Shown here: piece after piece, positions 8,479 through 17,232 of the stretch | Numbering within the stretch: the first letter of the stretch is position 1 | Layout of the letters: the number at the start of each line of letters is the position of its first letter | Notes under the pieces: generated by a model | What the model was told of the DNA's origin: nothing | What the model saw: only the letters and a program-made list of their open reading frames with translations | Database searches by the model: none | Translations under genes and position numbers: made by a program | From: an uncultured Acholeplasmatales bacterium | GTDB taxonomy: Bacteria > Bacillota_I > Bacilli_A > ML615J-28 > CAG-698 | Direction of reading: 5' to 3' | Assembly (NCBI GenBank): GCA_937877075.1 | Contig: CALEGD010000085.1 | Coordinates: forward strand, 1 to 44,393 | DNA length: 44,393 nucleotides

Positions 8479-9795
8479 ATGAAAATTGAAGATTTGCGAA
8501 AAATAGGGAAGATTCAGTATAAAGGTAGTAAAAATAAAGAGAAATTTAGTTTTAAGCATTATAATCCTGAAGAGGTTATTTTAGGAAAAAAAATGAAAGA
8601 CCATTTAAAATTCGCAATGAGTTATTGGCATACTCTTGTTGCGGAAGGGGCAGATATGTTTGGTGAACCAGCATCAGATAAAACATTTGGGGAAAGCGAT
8701 CCCTTAGAACAGTTTAAAGCAAAAGCTGATTTTGGTTTTGAATTGATGAATATCTTGGGCATAGATTATTATTGTTTCCATGATGTTGATATTGCACCTA
8801 AGGGAAAGGATTTAAAAGAAACATTTGATTTATTTGATCAAATGGTTGAGTACATCGGCGAACTTCAGAACAAATATCATAAAAATCTACTTTGGGGAAC
8901 GGCCAATAATTTTACCGATAAGAAATTTATGGTTGGAGCTGCAACCTCACCAAATGCTAATGTTTATGCAATAGCAGCAGCTAAAGTGAAAAAGACCATT
9001 GATGCCACCATTAAACTAGGTGGTACAGGGTTTGTATTTTGGGGTGGCAGAGAAGGCTATGAAACACTTCTGAATACTGATATGGGGAAAGAACTAGATA
9101 ATTTAGGAAAGTTTTTAAAATTAGCAAGAGATTATGGGCGTAAACAAGGGTTTAAGGGTGATTTCTTAATTGAACCAAAACCAATGGAACCAACAAAACA
9201 TCAGTATGATTTTGATACCGCTACAGCAATAGGGTTTTTAAGAAAACATGATTTGATGAATGATTTTAAAATTAATATAGAAGCAAACCATGCAACCCTT
9301 GCTGGTCATACATTCCAACACGAACTTCGTACAGCAGCTATTGATAATATGTTAGGCTCAATTGATGCTAATGAAGGTGATGTTTTACTAGGTTGGGATA
9401 CCGATCATTTCCCAATAAATGTTTATGGTTCAACAATGGCTATGTATGAAATTTTAAAAGCTGGTGGCTTTAAAAATGGCGGAATTAACTTTGATGCGAA
9501 AACAAGAAGAGCATCTAATACAGTTGAAGATTTAGTAATTGCTTATATTTTAGGAATGGACACCTATGCTCTTGGTTTGAGAAAAGCAGTTGCCATCATT
9601 GAAGATGGTAGATTAGATGAATTTGTGGAAGTTAGATATGATTCATTTAATCATGGGATTGGTAAAAAAATAACAAACGAAGAAGTTACATTAGAAGAAC
9701 TTTATCAATATGCACTAAGTATTGATGACTTAAAAGTAGAAAGTGGTCGTCAAGAGTATTTAGAAAGCATTTTAAATCAGATATTGTTTTCATAA
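8479..9795 (+). CDS. xylA: Xylose isomerase
   Basis: XylA (438 residues, class II length) interconverts D-xylose and D-xylulose in the cytoplasm. Visible motifs are the catalytic pair in FHDVD (His101, Asp104), the metal-site segment IEANHATLAGHTFQHE, and GWDTDHFP with the paired metal-binding aspartates. FWGGREGYE is also conserved. ATG 8479 follows GGAGAG. It is the first gene of a three-gene operon with xylB (26 nt downstream) and the LacI-type repressor. The operator at 8431 and the cre-like site upstream imply induction by the pathway sugar and glucose repression. Confidence 0.97.
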   Translation: MKIEDLRKIGKIQYKGSKNKEKFSFKHYNPEEVILGKKMKDHLKFAMSYWHTLVAEGADMFGEPASDKTFGESDPLEQFKAKADFGFELMNILGIDYYCFHDVDIAPKGKDLKETFDLFDQMVEYIGELQNKYHKNLLWGTANNFTDKKFMVGAATSPNANVYAIAAAKVKKTIDATIKLGGTGFVFWGGREGYETLLNTDMGKELDNLGKFLKLARDYGRKQGFKGDFLIEPKPMEPTKHQYDFDTATAIGFLRKHDLMNDFKINIEANHATLAGHTFQHELRTAAIDNMLGSIDANEGDVLLGWDTDHFPINVYGSTMAMYEILKAGGFKNGGINFDAKTRRASNTVEDLVIAYILGMDTYALGLRKAVAIIEDGRLDEFVEVRYDSFNHGIGKKITNEEVTLEELYQYALSIDDLKVESGRQEYLESILNQILFS

Positions 9796-9821
9796 AAATA
9801 AATAAGAAGAGAGGGTTTGTT

Positions 9822-11279
9822 ATGTATATTGGCATTGATTTAGGAACAACAGGTGTTAAGGTTATTTTGGTTGATAAAGATGGGAATGTGATAAATAGCG
9901 TAACCGAAAATTATGAGCTATTAACCCCTAAGCCATTATGGACAGAACAAAACCCTGAAATTTGGTATAATAGTACATTAGAAGCTCTAAAAAATTGTAT
10001 TAGAGGTTATGAAGAACGGATTAAAGCCCTTAGTTTTTCTGGCCAGATGCACGGCTTAGTTATTTTAGATAAAGATGATCGCGTTATTAGACCGGCGATT
10101 TTATGGAATGATCAAAGAACTATTGTAGAAACAAATGAAATAAATAATAGTATTACTGTCGAAAAACTTATATTAGAAACAGGAAATATTGCTTTAACAG
10201 GTTTTACCGCCCCTAAAATATTATGGGTTAAAAATAATGAATTTAAAAATTTCAAAAATATTAGAAAAATAATGTTACCCAAGGATTATTTAGTTTATAA
10301 ATTAACTAATAAATTTGTAACCGATGTTACAGATATTTCTGGGTCATTGTTATTTAATGTTGAAAATAAAATCTATAGTCAAACAATATTAGATTTTTTA
10401 GGGATAAATATAAAACAATTACCTAAAGTATTGGAAAGTAATGAAGTCATTGGCTTTATTGATAAAACAATATTAGAAGAACTAAACATTAAAAACGATG
10501 TTAAAGTGATTGTTGGTGGTGGGGACCAAGCAATTGGTGCCATTGGAACGGGTACTGTTAATGATGGCGATATTAATATATCACTTGGAACAAGTGGTGT
10601 CGTCTTTGTTGCCAGCGATAAGTATTCGGTTGACAAAAAATCATTTATTCATTCCTTTGCTCATGCAAATAATAAATATCACTTGATGGGGGTTACACTT
10701 GCGGCGGCAGGTTCATTTAAATGGTGGAAAGAATCATTTTTACCCAATAAGAGTTATAATGAAATATTTGATGATTTAGTCAAAACTGATATTGATGATT
10801 CAATTTATTACTTACCATATATATCCGGTGAAAGATCACCAATTAATAACCCACTTGCAAAAGGAACATTTTGTGGTTTTACCTCAATCCATAAAATCGA
10901 AAACTTTAGTAGAGCTGTAATTGAAGGTGTTGTTTATTCACTTCGTCATTGCTATGAAGTTATTAAAGGTTTAAATGGTCATTCTAACCAAATTAGAATT
11001 ACAGGTGGTGGTTCTAAAAATGATCATTGGTGCCAAATGGTTGCAGATATATTTAATATTGAAGTTCAAAAACCAAGAGTAACTGAAGGCTCATCATTAG
11101 GTGCTGCAATTATGGCAATGGTTGGTGATGGTCTATATAAAAATGTAACTGATGCCTGTCGGGATATTGTAAAAGTGGAAAAGGAATTTATTCCAAACGA
11201 AAAAAATGTTTTAATTTATCAAAAGAAATACGCTTGTTATTTACAACTATATGAAAACATAAAACCGTTTTTTACATAA
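9822..11279 (+). CDS. xylB: Xylulokinase
   Basis: A FGGY-family kinase of 485 residues that phosphorylates D-xylulose to D-xylulose 5-phosphate using ATP. It has the N-terminal phosphate-binding segment IGIDLGTTGVK, the xylulokinase signature GQMHG (about 72-76), the catalytic Asp in GGGDQAIGAIG (Asp235), and C-terminal GERSP and TGGGSKN segments. The order xylA-xylB and the length match characterised enzymes. Together with XylA it channels the xylose released by the island's glycosidases into the pentose phosphate pathway. Confidence 0.96.
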   Translation: MYIGIDLGTTGVKVILVDKDGNVINSVTENYELLTPKPLWTEQNPEIWYNSTLEALKNCIRGYEERIKALSFSGQMHGLVILDKDDRVIRPAILWNDQRTIVETNEINNSITVEKLILETGNIALTGFTAPKILWVKNNEFKNFKNIRKIMLPKDYLVYKLTNKFVTDVTDISGSLLFNVENKIYSQTILDFLGINIKQLPKVLESNEVIGFIDKTILEELNIKNDVKVIVGGGDQAIGAIGTGTVNDGDINISLGTSGVVFVASDKYSVDKKSFIHSFAHANNKYHLMGVTLAAAGSFKWWKESFLPNKSYNEIFDDLVKTDIDDSIYYLPYISGERSPINNPLAKGTFCGFTSIHKIENFSRAVIEGVVYSLRHCYEVIKGLNGHSNQIRITGGGSKNDHWCQMVADIFNIEVQKPRVTEGSSLGAAIMAMVGDGLYKNVTDACRDIVKVEKEFIPNEKNVLIYQKKYACYLQLYENIKPFFT

Positions 11280-11312
11280 AAAGATAGTAGATAATTAGGA
11301 AGAAGGTACCAC

Positions 11313-12317
11313 ATGGCTATTACAATTAAAAAAATTGCTGAATTGTCTAATGTTTCAAGAGGGACAGTTGATCGTGTTATTCATAATCGTGGCGGGGTTA
11401 GTGAAGAAAATGTTAAAAAAATTGCTTACATAATTAAAAAATATAATTATAAATCAAACCGCTCTGCTCAAGATTTAGTTAACTCAAAAAATATCTACCG
11501 TGTTGGTGTAGTTATCAATAATATTGGAAATGAGTTTTTTGATTACGTTTTAGATGGTTTGGTTTTTGAGGCTAATAAACATAGCAATATCAATTTGATT
11601 ATTAGAAAATATAAAGGTTATGATGAAGAAAAACAAATAGAAGCTATTGAAAATATTCTGAATGAAAATATCCATGCTTTAATTATTAATCCTTTTAATA
11701 CAAAAAGAATTATAGATAAACTAAATCAAATTAAAATTCCTATTGTAACAATGAATAATGATATTGATATTAATAAGTTAGCTTTTGTTGGCTGTAATTA
11801 TTTCAACAGTGGACAATTAAGTGGAGATATCGCTAACATCGCTTTGCCAAATGGTGGAAATGTTGCGATTATTGTTGGATCATATAAAATTAGGGGACAT
11901 GTTGAGAGAATTGAAGGGTTTAAAAAGGTTTTTAATAATCAAGGCTTTAAAGTAGACACTTTTGAAAACCAGGATGATGATGAACAGTCTTATCTTTTAA
12001 CAAAACAAATAATTGAAAATAATGAAACTGATTTAATCTATTATGCGGCAGCTGGAATATCTGGTGGCCTAAAAGCACTAGATGAGATGGAATCAAAGAT
12101 TAAAGTCATTACAGTTGATGAAACTAAAGCAGTTAGAAAAGCTTTAGCAGAAGGTAGGATACTAGCGACAATCACCCAACAACCTTATAAGCAAGGGAGC
12201 CGCTCGATTCAAATTGTTAGAGACTATTTGGTTTACAATAGTAGTCCGGTTGAAAAACAAAATATAACCGGTAATAAAGTTCAGTTAATGAATATGAAAT
12301 TTACAGTGGAAAAATAA
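11313..12317 (+). CDS. LacI-family transcriptional repressor of the xylose/xyloglucan regulon
   Basis: A 334-residue protein with an N-terminal LacI helix-turn-helix (TIKKIAELSNVSRGTVDRVI, about 3-22) and hinge, then a periplasmic-binding-protein-like sugar domain of the ribose-binding type (VGVVINNIGNEFFDYVLDGL; ALIINPFN; IPIVTMNND; VDETKAVRKAL). It is the last gene of the xylA operon, so it should regulate its own synthesis. Two matching palindromic operators lie in the window (8431 and 12,382), so it probably represses both xylAB and the surface-protein/transport/hydrolase operon. The inducer is unknown; xylose or a xyloglucan oligosaccharide is likely. ATG 11,313 follows a GGAAGAAGG-like site. 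Confidence 0.88.
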   Translation: MAITIKKIAELSNVSRGTVDRVIHNRGGVSEENVKKIAYIIKKYNYKSNRSAQDLVNSKNIYRVGVVINNIGNEFFDYVLDGLVFEANKHSNINLIIRKYKGYDEEKQIEAIENILNENIHALIINPFNTKRIIDKLNQIKIPIVTMNNDIDINKLAFVGCNYFNSGQLSGDIANIALPNGGNVAIIVGSYKIRGHVERIEGFKKVFNNQGFKVDTFENQDDDEQSYLLTKQIIENNETDLIYYAAAGISGGLKALDEMESKIKVITVDETKAVRKALAEGRILATITQQPYKQGSRSIQIVRDYLVYNSSPVEKQNITGNKVQLMNMKFTVEK

Positions 12318-12326
12318 GCGAAAACT

Positions 12327-12340
12327 TGAAAGCGCTTAAA
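12327..12340 (+). promoter_or_regulatory. CcpA cre site upstream of the island's main promoter
   Basis: TGAAAGCGCTTAAA matches 13 of 14 positions of the cre consensus TGWNANCGNTNWCA. It lies immediately upstream of the -35 box of the 12,348 promoter, as in many catabolite-controlled sugar operons. Confidence 0.65.
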
Positions 12341-12347
12341 TTAACTA

Positions 12348-12376
12348 TTGACATAATCGTTGGATAATGTTATTAT
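12348..12376 (+). promoter_or_regulatory. Main promoter of the glycan-utilisation operon
   Basis: A perfect TTGACA (12,348-12,353), 17-nt spacing, TATTAT (12,371-12,376) and an extended -10 TG. It should be strong when derepressed. The gene order downstream (12,497 to 32,314) is all forward with short gaps. Confidence 0.85.
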
Positions 12377-12381
12377 ATTGG

Positions 12382-12394
12382 TGTGCACGAGCAC
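12382..12394. promoter_or_regulatory. LacI-family operator (second copy)
   Basis: TGTGCACGAGCAC is identical over 13 nt to the operator before xylA and lies at the predicted start point, 6 nt after the -10 box. The shared site and spacing tie the two operons into one regulon. Confidence 0.87.
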
Positions 12395-12432
12395 GAAGAT
12401 AAAAAAATTCAATTTTATTTTTTTATAAACTT

Positions 12433-12446
12433 TGAAAACGCTTTAT
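12433..12446 (+). promoter_or_regulatory. Second cre-like site, in the leader
   Basis: TGAAAACGCTTTAT matches 12 of 14 cre positions. It is about 55 nt downstream of the -10 box, where CcpA can act as a roadblock to elongation. Confidence 0.5.
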
Positions 12447-12496
12447 TCAATCGGTTTGGTAATTAAAATAATAATTAAATGAAAGAGGAGGAAGTT

Positions 12497-14770
12497 ATGA
12501 GGAAAGCTTTCAAAAAATTATTAAGTGCCGTAATATTTATGTTTATCACGGTATTTGGTATCGGTATTCTTAGTACCAATGTAAATGCAGCAGATGAAGA
12601 AATGACTGCTTTTATTGGTATTAGTAATGATGGTTGGGGTGTCCAACATTTCTTTGGAGGAGACAATAATACCGCAGGTGTTGTTGCTTCGAATCAAGTC
12701 GTAACAGAAAGAGGCCAATACACAGTTGGCTTAGATTTTACTGGCGTTGAAGGCGGTGTTTTATCAGACGTTTTTTTCTGGGCACTGGATATTAAAAACG
12801 GTGAACAAGTATTTTCAGAAGATCACATCGTAATTAATGAAATTAAAGTTAACGATGTAAAACTTGACAAAGTTGGTTCAACATATACTGTTGCTGAAAA
12901 CACTGATACTAGAGTAAATCTATGTAATCCTTGGGCAACTACAGCTACATCAGGTAGATCGCTTACTGGAACAGCTGCAGTTACACCTAATCCAGTTGAT
13001 GTTTCTGAATTAACTGATATTACAAAGATTGAAATTACTTTTACAATTGTTGAAGGTATTAAATTTGATCTTAATGAACCAGAAACCTTAGTATCAAAAG
13101 CATATATTCAATATGCTTCAGCAGACTGGAAAGTTCAACATTGGTATAATGGTAGTGTATATGAAGGCGTTGCTGTCGAAACAGTTGATGTTACTGAAAA
13201 CTTTACAGATTATACTGTATCATTAGACTTTGCTGGAATTAAAGATGAAGAGGGAGCAATAGTTGGTTATGGAACCGGTATCGGTTTTCTCGATGTAGAA
13301 ATATTAAATGGCGAACATAAATTCCCAACGAATTTAATGGTTATTAAAGAACTATTAATCAATGGTGAAGAAGTTGAATTAGATGAAACTTATACAGCAT
13401 CTGACAATAAAAACGATACCAGAGTGAATTTATATAACGAATGGGTCAATGAAATTAAAGAAGGTCGTACTTTTGAAGGACTTTTAACAGAAGAGATGAC
13501 CCCATCACCTATTGGTACAACAAAAGATGAAACAACACAAGTTAGAACTATTCAAGTAACATTTAGTCTTGAACATGGTGCACCAATCAATTCAATTCCT
13601 GAAGAATCAGTTGAACTACCGGCAGAAGGCACTAAGGGTTACATTATTGTTTCCGATAGTAAATACGATGTTCAATATTGGGGCGAAGGCGATTCAGATA
13701 ACACAGCAAATATCGTCGCAACTGATTCTGTAATTACTGGCTATGGTCAATATACAGCTTCAATTGATTTTACAGGTGTTACTGGTGGAGTTTTACCAAA
13801 TATTGATATGTTGGGATTAGAAATTAAACTAGGTGAAGATTATTTTCCCTTCAATTATATTAGAATTGATTCTTTTAAAATTGATGGTGTAGAAGTTGAC
13901 TTGGGCGTTCACTATGTCGCTGGCGAAGGCAAACAAACAAGGTTAAATTTATTAAATAAATATGTCGATGAAATTAGCGAAGGTAGAGTAGCTGCTCATC
14001 AAGTTCTCACAAATGCATCAGCAAAGCCACTTTATAAAACCGAAGAAACACCAGCATTTGAAAATGTTGGAAAAATTGAAATTACCTTTACAATCACTGT
14101 TGGAGCGCCGATAATTATACCGCCATATGAAATGCCAGAATCATTTAGAGCATTCATGATGTTTTCCGCAAAAGACGGTGGTTGGCAAAGATATGTTACT
14201 GATGGAGAATATGCAGGAGATGCACTTGTAACTGGTGATGGTACCTATACAGTTTATATTAAAGGTGCTGATTTTGAGGCAACCGGAAAAGCAGTAACTG
14301 CTGAAGTTTTCCTAGTTGATATTATTGATTTAGGAGAAGCAATGGTCCACTTAGGAACTTTAAAAGAAAAAGCCGGTGGAGGCTTGACAGATACTGATTT
14401 AGAAGTTACTGTAAAAGTATTCGTAGATGGTGTTGAAGTAGCAGTTAATAATGGTAATATTCTTAAGGGCGATATTGAAGGTAATGGTCGTCTAAGATTA
14501 GAATTATTCAATATTCATGGTACTGGTACAAAAGATAAGCCGGTAGTTGATCCTTTATTATTAGAACCAGAAACTGAAATTAAAGTTGAATTTACATTAT
14601 CAGGTACAGGTATTGAGGGAGAAGACACTGATCCAGACCCAGTTGATCCAGATCCAACAGATCCAGATGAAGCTCCAGATTTAACATGGTTATGGATTTC
14701 ATTAAGTTCTGTTGCAGTTGTAAGTATTGGTGTAGTTGTTTACTTTGTAGTTATTAAAAAAAGATCATAA
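12497..14770 (+). CDS. Membrane-anchored surface protein with four repeated modules, putative glycan-binding
   Basis: The 757-residue protein has a signal peptide (residues 1-31, cleavage after VNA). Four related modules begin at about residues 37, 201, 380 and 550, each with a start like AxIxxSxxxWxVQxx, then GxYTxxxDFTG and, in the first three, TRxNLxNxW. After a DP-rich linker (about 709-722) come a single membrane helix and the basic tail KKRS, so it is displayed on the outer face. There is no enzyme signature. The same module forms the C-terminus of the GH5 enzyme at 19,626, which suggests carbohydrate binding; this is inference. ATG 12,497 was chosen because GGAGG lies 4 nt upstream; the ATG at 12,479 precedes that site. 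As the first gene of the operon it is probably its most expressed product. Confidence 0.82.
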   Translation: MRKAFKKLLSAVIFMFITVFGIGILSTNVNAADEEMTAFIGISNDGWGVQHFFGGDNNTAGVVASNQVVTERGQYTVGLDFTGVEGGVLSDVFFWALDIKNGEQVFSEDHIVINEIKVNDVKLDKVGSTYTVAENTDTRVNLCNPWATTATSGRSLTGTAAVTPNPVDVSELTDITKIEITFTIVEGIKFDLNEPETLVSKAYIQYASADWKVQHWYNGSVYEGVAVETVDVTENFTDYTVSLDFAGIKDEEGAIVGYGTGIGFLDVEILNGEHKFPTNLMVIKELLINGEEVELDETYTASDNKNDTRVNLYNEWVNEIKEGRTFEGLLTEEMTPSPIGTTKDETTQVRTIQVTFSLEHGAPINSIPEESVELPAEGTKGYIIVSDSKYDVQYWGEGDSDNTANIVATDSVITGYGQYTASIDFTGVTGGVLPNIDMLGLEIKLGEDYFPFNYIRIDSFKIDGVEVDLGVHYVAGEGKQTRLNLLNKYVDEISEGRVAAHQVLTNASAKPLYKTEETPAFENVGKIEITFTITVGAPIIIPPYEMPESFRAFMMFSAKDGGWQRYVTDGEYAGDALVTGDGTYTVYIKGADFEATGKAVTAEVFLVDIIDLGEAMVHLGTLKEKAGGGLTDTDLEVTVKVFVDGVEVAVNNGNILKGDIEGNGRLRLELFNIHGTGTKDKPVVDPLLLEPETEIKVEFTLSGTGIEGEDTDPDPVDPDPTDPDEAPDLTWLWISLSSVAVVSIGVVVYFVVIKKRS

Positions 14771-14788
14771 AACATTTGTTTAAATAAT

Positions 14789-14821
14789 AGTAGTATGAGA
14801 AGTTTAACTTCTCATACTACT
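14789..14821 (+). terminator. Strong intercistronic hairpin, possible partial terminator
   Basis: AGTAGTATGAGAAG and CTTCTCATACTACT form a perfect 14-bp stem with a TTTAA loop. It is not followed by a T tract, so full termination is unlikely. Placed between the abundant surface-protein gene and the permease gene, it probably protects the upstream message or reduces downstream transcription. Confidence 0.6.
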
Positions 14822-14851
14822 CATTGTATAATTGTTATCTAGGAGGAAAGA

Positions 14852-16294
14852 ATGACAAAAGAAAGGAAAATGAAGTTAAACATACTAGAAAAATCATTAA
14901 TTTTAGCGGTTGTGATGATGACAGTTTTCTTATTTGCTCCGTCATTAAATCCTGCTAGAGTTACGATTTTAATAAATAAAACAATGTCGTTTTTCACATC
15001 GGCAGTTTCTTATTCAAAATTAATAAGTGAAGCAATAAGAGCAATGAGAAATCAATGGGTTAGTCAAAGTGATTTTGTAATTTTATTTATTACGTGTCTA
15101 TTAAGTATTCTCGGTATCTTTACAACACTTGTCGGCTCCGCCTTTTTAGTCGGAAATAAAAAATTTAAAAACCTATCTAATAAATTGACTCTACTTGGTA
15201 GTGTAGTTTCAATTTTAGGACTATCCGGGATTTTCCTTGCTTATAGTAGTTTTAATAAAACAAGCAATTTTGATAGGGTTCAACCAGGTTTACCATCTTC
15301 TATTTATCTGTTTTTAGCTTTAGGTATCATTTGTTTATTACTGTCATTAATATTATTAATGAAAACACCAAAACCAAAAAAAGAAGAAAAGTATGAGATG
15401 GATCGACCATATCAATTACTAGTGATGTATTTACCATTTGTAGCGTTAATTTTTGCATTTTCATATTTACCCTTACTTGGATGGCGTTATGCATTCTTTG
15501 ACTATACACCGGGTGGAACCTTAAGTTGGGATAATTTTGTCGGGTTTAAATGGTTTGTCTATTTATTCAAAAATCCGGCCACAGCAAAAAAAATAGCTAG
15601 TGTATTAGGGAATACTCTAGCAATGAGCGGACTGGGTTTAATAACCAGTTGGTTACCGATGATTTTTGCTATATTTTTAGCAGAAATAACAAGCAATAAA
15701 TTTAAGCGTTTTGTACAATCATTTACTACAATACCTAACTTTATTAGCTGGGTTATCGTTTATTCTTTAGCGCTTGCTATTTTCTCAACCGACGGCTTCG
15801 TTAATAAGTTTCTAACTGATGTGCTGGGAATTGAAAGTTCCACTAATTATTTAAATAGTAGTAATTTTATTTGGATTAAAATGTGGGCTTTAGGAACATG
15901 GAAGGGATTGGGTTGGAGTGCAATTATTTATATATCCGCTATCTCCAGTATTGATCCTGAAATGTATGAAGCTGCAGACATTGATGGTGCAAATCGTTTT
16001 CAAAAAATGCGTTATATTACAATTCCGGCCTTACTACCGACATTTTTTGTCTTATTAACTTTATCAGTTGCTTCGATATTGAGCAATGGCATGGATCAGT
16101 ATCTAGTATTTCAAAATTCAACAAATGAGGCTAAAATTACAGTTTTAGATTTATATGTTTATCAATTAGGTTTAGAAGATGGTAATATACCGCTCTCAAC
16201 AGTTGTGGGAATGGCTAAATCAATCATTAGTATTACTTTACTATTTGTTGTTAACCGTTTTTCAAAACTGGTTCGAGAAGAAAGTATTTTTTAG
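14852..16294 (+). CDS. Sugar ABC transporter permease, YteP/LplB type, with extra N-terminal membrane domain
   Basis: The C-terminal part from about residue 180 is a MalF/LplB-type permease with the cytoplasmic EAA loop (YEAADIDGANRFQKMRYITI), which docks the transporter ATPase. Usual members are about 300 residues; this one is 480. The extra 180 residues hold about four further membrane segments (around 12-30, 70-92, 107-130 and 147-168), then a charged linker. The role of that extension is unknown. It pairs with the second permease at 16,306 and the binding lipoprotein at 17,233 for oligosaccharide uptake. ATG 14,852 follows AGGAGG. Confidence 0.88.
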   Translation: MTKERKMKLNILEKSLILAVVMMTVFLFAPSLNPARVTILINKTMSFFTSAVSYSKLISEAIRAMRNQWVSQSDFVILFITCLLSILGIFTTLVGSAFLVGNKKFKNLSNKLTLLGSVVSILGLSGIFLAYSSFNKTSNFDRVQPGLPSSIYLFLALGIICLLLSLILLMKTPKPKKEEKYEMDRPYQLLVMYLPFVALIFAFSYLPLLGWRYAFFDYTPGGTLSWDNFVGFKWFVYLFKNPATAKKIASVLGNTLAMSGLGLITSWLPMIFAIFLAEITSNKFKRFVQSFTTIPNFISWVIVYSLALAIFSTDGFVNKFLTDVLGIESSTNYLNSSNFIWIKMWALGTWKGLGWSAIIYISAISSIDPEMYEAADIDGANRFQKMRYITIPALLPTFFVLLTLSVASILSNGMDQYLVFQNSTNEAKITVLDLYVYQLGLEDGNIPLSTVVGMAKSIISITLLFVVNRFSKLVREESIF

Positions 16295-16305
16295 AGGTAT
16301 ATACT

Positions 16306-17208
16306 ATGGTAGAAATGAAGAAATCAATCAGAAAAAAATCTGTAAGCATCTTTAATATATTTAACTATATTGGATTTTTCCTATTTACATTTTTATGTAT
16401 TTTTCCGTTTTATTACATATTTATTAATACAATATCCGATAATGATTTGGTTGCAAGAGGAGTGATTAATTTTGTTCCTCGGGGTCTACATGTAAAAAAC
16501 TATATCGCTTTGAGGTCGGTAAATGATTTAATGAAATCATTTATTGTAACGACAACTAGAACTGTTATAGGTACGTCGTTAATGGTTATGGCGTCTGCAT
16601 TTATTGGTTACTTGGTAACAAAAAAAGAAATGAAAAGCCGTAAGTTTATGTATCGGTTTTTAATAATAACGATGTATTTTAATGCTGGTATAATTCCTTG
16701 GTATTTAACAATATCAATGTTAGGCTTAACTGATAATATATTAGGTTATATTATTCCCGGTATTGTAGCCCCTTTTAACATTATTTTAGTAAAAACTTAT
16801 ATTGAATCAATACCAAAAGAATTAGAAGAAAGCGCTTTTATCGATGGTGCCGGTTATTTTAAAGTGTTTAGATCTATTATCTTACCTTTATGTAAACCGA
16901 TTTTAGCTACTATTGCTGTCTTTGGGGCTGTTGGTCATTGGAACTCGTTTATTGATTCAATTATCTTAATGCAAAACTCGCCCGGTTTATATACATTGCA
17001 GCACCGCTTGTTTATTTATCTAACAACGGCGAGTAACATAGAACAGATTATTCAGTCATCGCCCGGATCTACTGTTTCCCATGTATTGAATTTAAAAGTT
17101 TTAAAATATACAATTTCAATGGTAACAATCATCCCCATTCTAGTAGTTTATCCTTTTATGCAAAGATATTTTCAAAAAGGGATAATGCTTGGCGCGGTGA
17201 AAGGATAA
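16306..17208 (+). CDS. Sugar ABC transporter permease, YtcP/LplC type
   Basis: A 300-residue MalG-like permease with six membrane segments and the EAA loop EESAFIDGAGYFKVFRSIIL at about 185-204. It starts 11 nt after the partner permease, with AGAGG upstream, and ends just before the binding-protein gene. The pair would form the channel for oligosaccharide import. No ATPase gene is present in this window, so the energising subunit must come from elsewhere, as with the shared MsmK/MsmX ATPases of Gram-positive bacteria. Confidence 0.92.
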   Translation: MVEMKKSIRKKSVSIFNIFNYIGFFLFTFLCIFPFYYIFINTISDNDLVARGVINFVPRGLHVKNYIALRSVNDLMKSFIVTTTRTVIGTSLMVMASAFIGYLVTKKEMKSRKFMYRFLIITMYFNAGIIPWYLTISMLGLTDNILGYIIPGIVAPFNIILVKTYIESIPKELEESAFIDGAGYFKVFRSIILPLCKPILATIAVFGAVGHWNSFIDSIILMQNSPGLYTLQHRLFIYLTTASNIEQIIQSSPGSTVSHVLNLKVLKYTISMVTIIPILVVYPFMQRYFQKGIMLGAVKG

Positions 17209-17232
17209 AATAATTCCGAAAGGAGAGAGAAA

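Noticed and set aside
12479..12497. ATG at 12,479 as the start of the surface protein
   Set aside because: The GGAGG ribosome binding site lies after this ATG, and starting at 12,497 gives a cleaner signal peptide.
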